DNA from: an uncultured Duganella sp.
Lineage (GTDB): Bacteria; Pseudomonadota; Gammaproteobacteria; Burkholderiales; Burkholderiaceae
NCBI GenBank assembly: GCA_946482335.1
Contig: CAMLRG010000109.1
Coordinates: 1-17,946, forward strand
Length of the DNA: 17,946 nucleotides
Reading direction: 5' to 3'
This document shows, in pieces, positions 7,537 through 13,810 of this stretch. The stretch's first letter is position 1. Each line of letters starts with the position of its first letter. The position numbers and the translations under genes are program-made. Below the pieces are notes generated by a model. The model had not been told where the DNA came from. It ran no database searches and saw nothing but the letters and a program-made list of their open reading frames with translations.

Positions 7537-8550
7537 TCAGACGTTGATCACGACCTTGCCGAAGTGCTGGCCGGAAGCCAGGTGCTGGTACGCTGCGCGT
7601 GCCTGGTGCACGTCGAACACGCGGTCGACCACGGGCTTGATGTTGCGCTGGGAGACCAGGCGCGACAGGTCCTCCTGCATGGCGCGGCTGCCGACATAGA
7701 TGCCGCTCATGCGCTTGCCGCCGACGAGCAGGCCCATCAGTTGGATTTCGGTCTGGAACCCGCCGCCCAGCCCGCCGATCACGGCCAATTTGCCGCCCAT
7801 GCTGGCCGAAGCGATCGAGCGCGCCAGCGTATCCTGGCCGCCCACTTCCAGCACCAGGTCCACGCCTTTGCCGTCGGTGGCGCGCAAGACTTCTTCCTGC
7901 CACTCGGGGGTCCTGCGGTAATTGATCAAGACGTCGGCGCCCAGCGCCCGCGCGCGTTCCAGTTTGGTGTCGCTGGAGGAAGTGACGATGGTGCGCACGC
8001 CGGCCGCCCGCGCCAGCTGCAAGGCCCAGACCGACACGCCGCCGGTACCCAGCAGCAGCACCGTGTCGCCGGCTTTCACGTCACCTTCCACGAACAGCGC
8101 ATTCCACGCCGTGACGCCGGCGCAGGTCAGCGTAGCGGCTTCCTCGTAACTGAGGTGGGCCGGGATGGCTGACAGGCCGTCTTCGTGGATCACCAGTTCT
8201 TCCGCCAGCACCCCGGTACCGCCAGCGCCCAGCGTCGTTGCCGTCTTGGCCGGTGAGACTTTCCCTTCCGCCCACTCCGGGAAAAAGGTGGTCGCGACGC
8301 GGTCGCCGACGCGCAAGCGCTCGACGCCCGGTCCCACTTCAATCACCTCGCCGGCCGCATCGGATCCCGGCACCACCGGGCCCGCGCCGCTGGTCGGGTA
8401 AGTACCTTGCGCCACCATCAGGTCGCGGTAGTTCAGCGACACGGCGCGCACCTTGACGCGCACTTCATGGTACTGCAGGTCGCGCTTGGCGAGCTGAATG
8501 GCTTCCAGGCTGTCGATACCGCCGCCGGGGGTGATTTGGTAAGCATGCAT
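7537..8550 (-). CDS. MDR-superfamily NAD(P)-dependent quinone oxidoreductase / alcohol dehydrogenase-like protein
   Basis: A 337-residue medium-chain dehydrogenase/reductase. The N-terminal GroES-like domain has VRAVSLNYRDLMVAQGTYP at 34-52 in place of the zinc-binding Cys motif, and PGSDAAGEV at 61-69. The Rossmann domain has VLLLGTGGVSVWALQLA at 164-180. Lack of the usual catalytic and structural cysteines points to the non-zinc quinone oxidoreductase-like branch, which reduces quinones or activated alkenes with NAD(P)H. The substrate is unknown. The start at 8550 has AGGAG seven bases upstream; a longer frame open to 8817 runs antisense into the LysR gene and is rejected. It diverges from that LysR gene, which probably regulates it, and ends at a strong terminator. 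Confidence 0.88.
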   Translation of the reverse strand: MHAYQITPGGGIDSLEAIQLAKRDLQYHEVRVKVRAVSLNYRDLMVAQGTYPTSGAGPVVPGSDAAGEVIEVGPGVERLRVGDRVATTFFPEWAEGKVSPAKTATTLGAGGTGVLAEELVIHEDGLSAIPAHLSYEEAATLTCAGVTAWNALFVEGDVKAGDTVLLLGTGGVSVWALQLARAAGVRTIVTSSSDTKLERARALGADVLINYRRTPEWQEEVLRATDGKGVDLVLEVGGQDTLARSIASASMGGKLAVIGGLGGGFQTEIQLMGLLVGGKRMSGIYVGSRAMQEDLSRLVSQRNIKPVVDRVFDVHQARAAYQHLASGQHFGKVVINV

Positions 8551-8585
8551 TGGGAACTCCTTAGAGGTTGTGGTGAAGTGGAAAG

Positions 8586-8622
8586 AACTATATAGTTTCC
8601 CCATACTCCACAGTGGTGGAGT
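8586..8622. promoter_or_regulatory. Divergent promoter region with palindromes between oxidoreductase and LysR genes
   Basis: Within the 106-base divergent gap lie AACTATATAGTT (8586-8597), a 12-bp perfect palindrome containing -10-like TATAGT/TATAT on either strand, and ACTCCAC-AGTG-GTGGAGT (8605-8622), a perfect 7-bp inverted repeat. The inverted repeat would cover the -35 region of an oxidoreductase promoter using the AT palindrome as -10, a placement expected for a LysR activator site. No strong -35 is visible, which fits an activator-dependent promoter. Function is inferred. Confidence 0.5.
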
Positions 8623-8656
8623 TTCCTCAACAGATTGTCGCCACATTGGAAACAAT

Positions 8657-9607
8657 ATGCATGAACGCCTGAACGGCATCAACGTCTTCGTGCAGGCGGT
8701 GGAGGCCGGCAGCTTTTCGGCAGCCGCCACCCGGCTGCACCAGACCCGCTCCGCCGTGGCCAAGGCCATCGCGAGGCTGGAGGAGCGTCTGGGCGTGCGC
8801 CTGTTCCACCGCACCACGCGCAGCCAGAACCTGACCGAGGCCGGCCAGTCCTATTACGAACGCTGCGTGCGCGCACTGGCTGAACTGGATGCCGGCGAAG
8901 CCTGCATCGGCAGCGGCCGCAGCGAACCGATCGGGCGTTTGCGCATCAGCGTGCCGGTGCTGTTCGGGCGCCAGTTCGTGGCGCCGCTGATGCTGGACCT
9001 GGCGCGCCGCCATCCGCGGCTGGAAGTGGACATCTCGTTCAGCGACCGCGTGGTCGACCTGATCGATGAAGGCTTCGACCTGGGGCTGCGTGTGGGCCCG
9101 CTGCCCGACACCAGCAGCCTGGCGGCGCGCCATCTGGGGCACCAGCGTATGCTGGTCTGCGCATCCCCGGCTTACCTGGCGCAGCACGGCAGGCCGCAAC
9201 AGGTCGAGGAATTCACCCGGCATCCGGGCATCCTGTACACGCGGGGCCGCAGCGTGAAGGAATGGATATTCGGCGAGCCGGGCGAAAAGCCGCGCACCAT
9301 CATGCCGCGGCAGCGCATCCTGCTGGACGACCTGCAAGTGATTGCCGACGCGGCCGCCGGCGGCATGGGCCTGGCCTGGCTGCCGTGCTGGCTGGTCGCC
9401 CCGTACGTCAAACGGGGCGAACTGGAGGTGGTCTACGATTGCGGGGAGATGCAGGCGACCGAAATGCACCTGGTATGGCCGCACACGCCCTATATGCCGG
9501 CCAAGCTGCGCGTGGCAATCGACAAGCTGCTCGAAGTCACCCCGATCTACCTGGCCCGCACCTTGGCCGATCCCGCCGTGCCGGCCGCGGCGAAACCGCC
9601 ACGCTAA
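8657..9607 (+). CDS. LysR-family transcriptional regulator
   Basis: This 316-residue regulator has an N-terminal winged helix-turn-helix at about residues 4-63 (FVQAVEAGSFSAAATRLHQT, then AIARLEERLGVRLFHRTTR) followed by a periplasmic-binding-protein-like effector domain. LRISVPVLFGRQFVAPLM begins the latter, and GFDLGLRVGPLPDTSSLAAR is a typical core segment. The start at 8657 follows GGAAAC; the open frame extends to 8570 but has no good site there. It is transcribed divergently from the oxidoreductase gene, the classical LysR arrangement, so that gene is its likely target. The inducer is unknown. Its stop overlaps the stop of the convergent secreted-protein gene by four bases (9604-9607). 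Confidence 0.93.
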   Translation: MHERLNGINVFVQAVEAGSFSAAATRLHQTRSAVAKAIARLEERLGVRLFHRTTRSQNLTEAGQSYYERCVRALAELDAGEACIGSGRSEPIGRLRISVPVLFGRQFVAPLMLDLARRHPRLEVDISFSDRVVDLIDEGFDLGLRVGPLPDTSSLAARHLGHQRMLVCASPAYLAQHGRPQQVEEFTRHPGILYTRGRSVKEWIFGEPGEKPRTIMPRQRILLDDLQVIADAAAGGMGLAWLPCWLVAPYVKRGELEVVYDCGEMQATEMHLVWPHTPYMPAKLRVAIDKLLEVTPIYLARTLADPAVPAAAKPPR

Positions 9608-10365
9608 TCGACGCGCAGCGTCCTGACGGTACGCCGCAGGCTGTTCTCGCCCGCGCCGGACTGGCGCTGCAGCACCTCATGACGCGCAGCCAGCAGCCTG
9701 CCGCCCGCCTGGGTGTACACGCTCTGTTCATCGGAGGAGAAATCGAAACCGACCACCAGGTAGGCGCGGCCGGCAGCATTGATCTGCAGGCGGCTGGCGA
9801 GCGGCGAACCATCCGCGGCGATCCAGACGTCGAAGCCGCCGCTGAACTCCTTGATGTATTTGCGCTGGCGGTCGCTCAGCGTCTCCACCGGCACGCTGAA
9901 ACTGAGCTGGCGCGCCGGCTTGCCGTCGTAGCTGGCGGGCTTCTCGCCCTTGAAGCTGGAACGCTCTATCGAGCGCGCCAGCACCGAGGCGGCACCGATC
10001 ATGGGACGCAAATCGTTGGGCGTGAATTCGCGCGCCGCATTGGTGGTCGGGGTGCGCGCATTCGGATTGGCGACCTGGGCCTGGGCCTCGCTGTCAAGGC
10101 GCGACAGCATGTCCTTGCCGTAGAACAGGCGCAGGCCGCTGGCGCCATCCTCGACGTCGATGCTGGCCTGGCCGTTGTCTTCGATGGCGCTCTTGCCTTC
10201 GCCCATACGGTGCATGGTCTTGGCCTCGATGGATGCCTTCAGCGGGGCGCCGGACTGCGCCTGCATGCGCGCCAGCGCGCCCTTCAGGTCGGACAGCCCG
10301 TCGGCCTGCGCGCTGCAGCATGCCAGGCCCAATAGCGCGGAAGTGGCGGCGGCGGTCAGGCGCAT
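9604..10365 (-). CDS. Secreted protein of unknown function in the ybbP-ybbA operon
   Basis: I do not recognise this 253-residue protein. It begins MRLTAAATSALLGLACCSAQ, a convincing Sec signal peptide with likely cleavage after AQA at residue 21; the two cysteines do not form a proper lipobox. The mature part is hydrophilic, without membrane segments, and rich in short beta-type segments (RLFYGKDML, AYLVVGFDFSS, LQINAAGRAYL). The end reads LRRTVRTLRVD. The segment SGGFDVWIAADGSPLASRLQ recalls lipoprotein-sorting-like or periplasmic beta-sheet folds, but this is only an impression. Its ATG at 10365 lies inside the end of the ABC ATPase gene (10-base overlap) with GGGAG upstream, so it is co-translated with the exporter and may be its periplasmic partner or cargo-handling factor. 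Confidence 0.85.
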   Translation of the reverse strand: MRLTAAATSALLGLACCSAQADGLSDLKGALARMQAQSGAPLKASIEAKTMHRMGEGKSAIEDNGQASIDVEDGASGLRLFYGKDMLSRLDSEAQAQVANPNARTPTTNAAREFTPNDLRPMIGAASVLARSIERSSFKGEKPASYDGKPARQLSFSVPVETLSDRQRKYIKEFSGGFDVWIAADGSPLASRLQINAAGRAYLVVGFDFSSDEQSVYTQAGGRLLAARHEVLQRQSGAGENSLRRTVRTLRVD

Positions 10366-11042
10366 GCAAGCTCCCTTTCTTCCTGCAGGCGGCCGGCGGC
10401 CATGGTCACTTTGCGGCCGCAGCGCGCGGCGATGGCCAGGTCGTGGGTCACCAGCACCAGGGTCGATCCGCGTTCGCGGTTCAGTGCGAACATCAATTCC
10501 ATCACGGCTTCGCCGGTCGCGGCATCCAGGCTGCCGGTCGGTTCGTCGGCCAGCAGCAGCGGCGGCTCGCAAACGAAGGCGCGCGCCAGGGCGACGCGCT
10601 GCTGTTCGCCGCCGGACAGGTATTTCGGATAGTGGCCCAGGCGGCTGGACAGGCCGACACGCGCCAGCATGGCGGCGGCGCGCTCGCGCACCTGCTTCTC
10701 GCCGCGCAGCTCCAGTGGCAGCATCACGTTTTCCAGTGCGCTCAAGTGCGGCAACAGCTGGAAGGACTGGAACACGAAGCCGACATGCTGCTGGCGGAAG
10801 CGGGCTCGGCCATCTTCGTCCAGCGCGAACAAGTCGACCTGGTTCAGCGCGACCGTGCCGCTGCTGGGCGTATCGAGCCCGGCCAGGATGCCCAGCAGCG
10901 TCGATTTGCCGGAACCCGATGCGCCGACAATGGCGAGCGTTTCGCCGGCCTGCACGTCCAGGTGCACATTGTCGAGGATGGTCAATTCGCCGGAGGCATC
11001 GGTGACGCGCTTGCCCAGCCCTTTTACTTCGATCGATTTCAT
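10356..11042 (-). CDS. ybbA: ABC transporter ATP-binding protein (YbbA/LolD type)
   Basis: This 228-residue cytoplasmic ATPase has Walker A GASGSGKST at 40-48, Q-loop GFVFQSFQLLP at 88-98, signature LSGGEQQRVALARA at 142-155, Walker B LLLADEPTGSLD ending at about 173, and the switch histidine in VTHD at 198-201. It fits the MacB/LolD/YbbA clade, whose members power FtsX-like permeases for extrusion or mechanotransmission rather than classic import. The start at 11042 has GAGGAG upstream. An alternative in-frame ATG at 11057 overlaps the permease stop as ATGA, but would place the ribosome binding site inside the gene. The upstream permease matches E. coli YbbP in layout, hence the ybbA name. 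The substrate is unknown. Confidence 0.9.
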   Translation of the reverse strand: MKSIEVKGLGKRVTDASGELTILDNVHLDVQAGETLAIVGASGSGKSTLLGILAGLDTPSSGTVALNQVDLFALDEDGRARFRQQHVGFVFQSFQLLPHLSALENVMLPLELRGEKQVRERAAAMLARVGLSSRLGHYPKYLSGGEQQRVALARAFVCEPPLLLADEPTGSLDAATGEAVMELMFALNRERGSTLVLVTHDLAIAARCGRKVTMAAGRLQEERELACA

Positions 11043-11053
11043 TGCTTGACTCC

Positions 11054-13558
11054 TCATGCTTGCCGCAAGGTTTGCAGCGGGGCTTGGTTCAGGACGGGGC
11101 GCAGCGCCAGCCAGCCGCCCGCGACAGCGCAGGCGATGCCTGCGGCCAGCCCGCAGGCCCACAGCAGCGGCGACGGTTGCCATTCCAGCTTGAAAACAAA
11201 TTTTGCCAGCGCCCAGTGGCCGGCCGTGGCACCGCCGGTCGCCAGCAGGCCCGCCGTGGCGCCGGCCAGCAAATGCTCCAGCCATTGCGCGGCGGCCAGC
11301 GTACGGCGCGCGGCGCCCAGGGCGCGCAGCAGCGCCGCCTGGTTGGCGCGTTCGTCCTGGGTTGCGATGAGCGCGGTGTACAGCACCAGCATGCCTGCGG
11401 CCAGCACGAACATGAACAGGAATTCGACGGCAGCCGTCAATTGGGCAATCACGCGTTCGAGCTGCGCCACGTAGACGCCGATATCGAAGATCACGAGGTT
11501 CGGATGGCGTGCCGCCAATGCCGCCATGGCCTTCTCGCCGCCGGGCGGCACATGCAGGGTGGTGGTGAACGTGCGCGGCAATTGCGTCACCGCGTCTTCA
11601 TTGAACAGCAGCACATAGCTGCCCTGGCGCGAGCGCCAGTCGGTCTTGCGCAGGCTGGTGACCGGGGCGTCCACGCGTTCGCCCGCGATGTCGAAGCTCA
11701 GCACATCGCCCAGCTTGTAGCCTTCGCCCTTGGCCAAGCCCTCATCCACCGACAGCTGCGGCGCTGCGCCGGCCCCCGGCCAGGCACCGGCCGTGACCTG
11801 GTACCAGGTCGGCAGCGCGGTGGCGGTCGAGATTTCCCATTCGCGCGATTGCAGCGTGGCGGGCCCCTTCTTCCCTTCCGGCGCCTGGCCGTTGACGGCC
11901 ACCAGGCGCGCGCGGATCGATGCATGCGGGCTTGCCTTGCCGATGCGCGCCAGCGCATGGTGCACTTCCTCCATCTGGTCGGGCTGGATATTGCCGACGA
12001 AATGGTTGGGCGCACCGGCCGGCGTGGCGGCGCGCCACTCTGCCAGCAAATCGACCTTGACCACGGTCAGCAGCAGCAAGGCCGCCAGGCCAAGCGCCAG
12101 CGCAACCATCTGCACCACCGCCGCCGTTTTGCGGCGGCACAGCGACGCCAGCGCGAGTCGCCAGGCCAGGCTGGTGCGGCGCAGCGGGCTGCGCTCCAGC
12201 AGCAACAGGCCACACCAGCCGGCCAGCGCGAAGACACCGGCCAGCACAGGCAAGCCAAGCATCACGCCCAGGGCAATGCCGGCATCGCCGGTCTGCCACA
12301 GGAACAGCGCCGCCAGCATGGCCAGCCCCAGGCCGGCCGTCAGCAACGCCGGGAGGCGCGGCTGGCGCGACTCGCGCCGCACCAGCGCCACGTGCGACAC
12401 GCCCAGCATTTGCAGCAATGGCGGCAAGCCGAACCCGGCCAACAGCACCAGGGCGGCGGCAAGGCCTTGCAGCGCGGGACGCCAGCTTGCCGACGTGGCG
12501 GCAAAGGCATCCTTCCACTCGCCCAGCATTTCCAGCAGGGCGAGGTGGGCGGCGTAGCCAAGGGCCGCACCCAGTGCCCCGGCCACGACGCCGAGCAGCA
12601 CCAGTTCGCCCAGGAACAGCAGCGCCACCTCCCGCTGCCGCAGCCCGAGGCAGCGCAGCATGGCGCAGGTGTCGATGTGGCGCAGCACATAGCGGCGCGT
12701 GGCGATGGCCAGCGCGATGGAGGCCAGCACCACGGCCAGCAATGAAATCAGCGACAGGAAACTGTGCGCACGGTCCAGCACTTCGGCCATGGCCGCACGG
12801 CTCGACTCGGGCGTTTCGATGCCCAGGCCCGGCTTGCCGCCCTGGATTTCCAGCGCGGTGCTGCGCAACTTTTGCACCGCGCCCGGCTCGCCGGCAACCT
12901 GCAGCCGCCAGACGGCGCGCGTGCCGGGACCAACCAGATCCATCGCCTCCAGCTCGGACAGGCCGACCATCACGCGCGGCGCCAGGTTCAGCATCGAAGG
13001 CCGGCGGTCCGGCTCCATGTCGATGACGCGCGCAATGGTGAAACGGCGCCCCCCTACCTGCAATGCATCGCCCTCGCCCAAGCCACTGCTGGCCGCCAGC
13101 GCGCCGTCGATCCAGACCGTGCCCGGCCGCAGCGCCTCCGCGCCATGCACGCCGCGCAGCGCCAGGCCGCCGAACAAGGGATAACCGGGGCCGACGCCCT
13201 TCAGCGACACCAGGCGCGGCATGGCCGCGGTGCCCGCCTCCGCCGACGCCGGCGGGAGCGGGGTCGCCATGCTGACCAGGGTGATGGTGGCAGCGCTGCG
13301 CAAGCCGGGCGCCTGCGCGGCCCGCACGATGGCGGGATCGGGCGCCGTATCGGTGCTGAGCACCAGGTCGCCGCCCAGCATGCGCAGGCTGTCGCCCGCG
13401 ATGGCGGCGCGCGTGCGCTCGGTGAGGAAACCCACGGATGACAAGGCGGCCACCGACACCAGCAAGGCGGCCAGCAACAGCCGCAACTCGCCGGCACGCC
13501 AGTCGCGCACCGTCATCCGGAAGATGAGCAGCAGCAGATTCTTCGTCTTTTTAGCCAT
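11054..13558 (-). CDS. ybbP: ABC transporter permease, FtsX/MacB-like (YbbP type)
   Basis: An 834-residue inner-membrane protein, close in length to E. coli YbbP. The first membrane segment is at about residues 26-45 (RLLLAALLVSVAALSSVGF). A large periplasmic domain follows, then an FtsX-like block (FLSLISLLAVVLASIALAIA and LLFLGELVLLGVVAGALGAA), central membrane helices, a second periplasmic region, and a C-terminal FtsX block (FLFMFVLAAGMLVLYTALIA). Duplicated FtsX domains joined by two periplasmic modules are the YbbP hallmark. PNHFVGNIQPDQM and RARLVAVNGQ are conserved periplasmic features. The start is uncertain: ATG at 13558 and at 13570 are in frame and neither has a strong ribosome binding site. 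It is the first gene of the operon with ybbA and the secreted protein gene. Export of a hydrophobic or lipid-linked molecule is the general expectation for this clade. Confidence 0.88.
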   Translation of the reverse strand: MAKKTKNLLLLIFRMTVRDWRAGELRLLLAALLVSVAALSSVGFLTERTRAAIAGDSLRMLGGDLVLSTDTAPDPAIVRAAQAPGLRSAATITLVSMATPLPPASAEAGTAAMPRLVSLKGVGPGYPLFGGLALRGVHGAEALRPGTVWIDGALAASSGLGEGDALQVGGRRFTIARVIDMEPDRRPSMLNLAPRVMVGLSELEAMDLVGPGTRAVWRLQVAGEPGAVQKLRSTALEIQGGKPGLGIETPESSRAAMAEVLDRAHSFLSLISLLAVVLASIALAIATRRYVLRHIDTCAMLRCLGLRQREVALLFLGELVLLGVVAGALGAALGYAAHLALLEMLGEWKDAFAATSASWRPALQGLAAALVLLAGFGLPPLLQMLGVSHVALVRRESRQPRLPALLTAGLGLAMLAALFLWQTGDAGIALGVMLGLPVLAGVFALAGWCGLLLLERSPLRRTSLAWRLALASLCRRKTAAVVQMVALALGLAALLLLTVVKVDLLAEWRAATPAGAPNHFVGNIQPDQMEEVHHALARIGKASPHASIRARLVAVNGQAPEGKKGPATLQSREWEISTATALPTWYQVTAGAWPGAGAAPQLSVDEGLAKGEGYKLGDVLSFDIAGERVDAPVTSLRKTDWRSRQGSYVLLFNEDAVTQLPRTFTTTLHVPPGGEKAMAALAARHPNLVIFDIGVYVAQLERVIAQLTAAVEFLFMFVLAAGMLVLYTALIATQDERANQAALLRALGAARRTLAAAQWLEHLLAGATAGLLATGGATAGHWALAKFVFKLEWQPSPLLWACGLAAGIACAVAGGWLALRPVLNQAPLQTLRQA

Positions 13559-13719
13559 GCCCGGCAGCATAGGGGATCCCACTGCCCGGCTGTCCCGGCT
13601 TTGCGACAGACCGTCGAATGCGCCGACAGAATGCAATTTCGGGCGACCGGCGTCCTGTTGCCCCGGCCCGCCCCCTGCCTCGATATCGAAACCTGTATGG
13701 GAATCCCGGAAAAAGTCAT

Positions 13720-13748
13720 TTGTTCGATCTGTGCCGTATCTCTAACAT
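13720..13748 (+). promoter_or_regulatory. Probable promoter of the TonB-dependent receptor gene
   Basis: TTGTTC (13720-13725), a 17-base spacer and TAACAT (13743-13748) give a plausible sigma70 promoter with a leader of about 55 bases before the ATG at 13811. No Fur-box-like 19-mer is apparent around it, which argues mildly against iron control. The remainder of the 252-base gap to ybbP shows no further clear signal. Confidence 0.45.
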
Positions 13749-13810
13749 GATTTGGAGCAATGTCAATTAGAGAAGCAAGAATTTTCCAAAACTAGAAACT
13801 GAGGAGACGT

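Noticed and set aside
8551..8817. N-terminal extension of the quinone oxidoreductase
   Set aside because: Would run through the divergent promoter and antisense to the LysR gene; the family start with AGGAG is at 8550.
11042..12745. 567-codon plus-strand open frame opposite ybbP
   Set aside because: Antisense to a clear FtsX-like permease; low-complexity Gln/His/Arg content with no recognisable domain.
13513..13719. Possible tRNA or small gene upstream of ybbP (minus-strand translation contains GNRTPVAR, a string seen in spurious frames opposite tRNAs)
   Set aside because: No T-loop consensus, no acceptor stem and no anticodon arm could be found on either strand.
13681..13810. Fur box upstream of the TonB-dependent receptor
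   Set aside because: No 19-base GATAATGATAATCATTATC-like symmetry found near the promoter.
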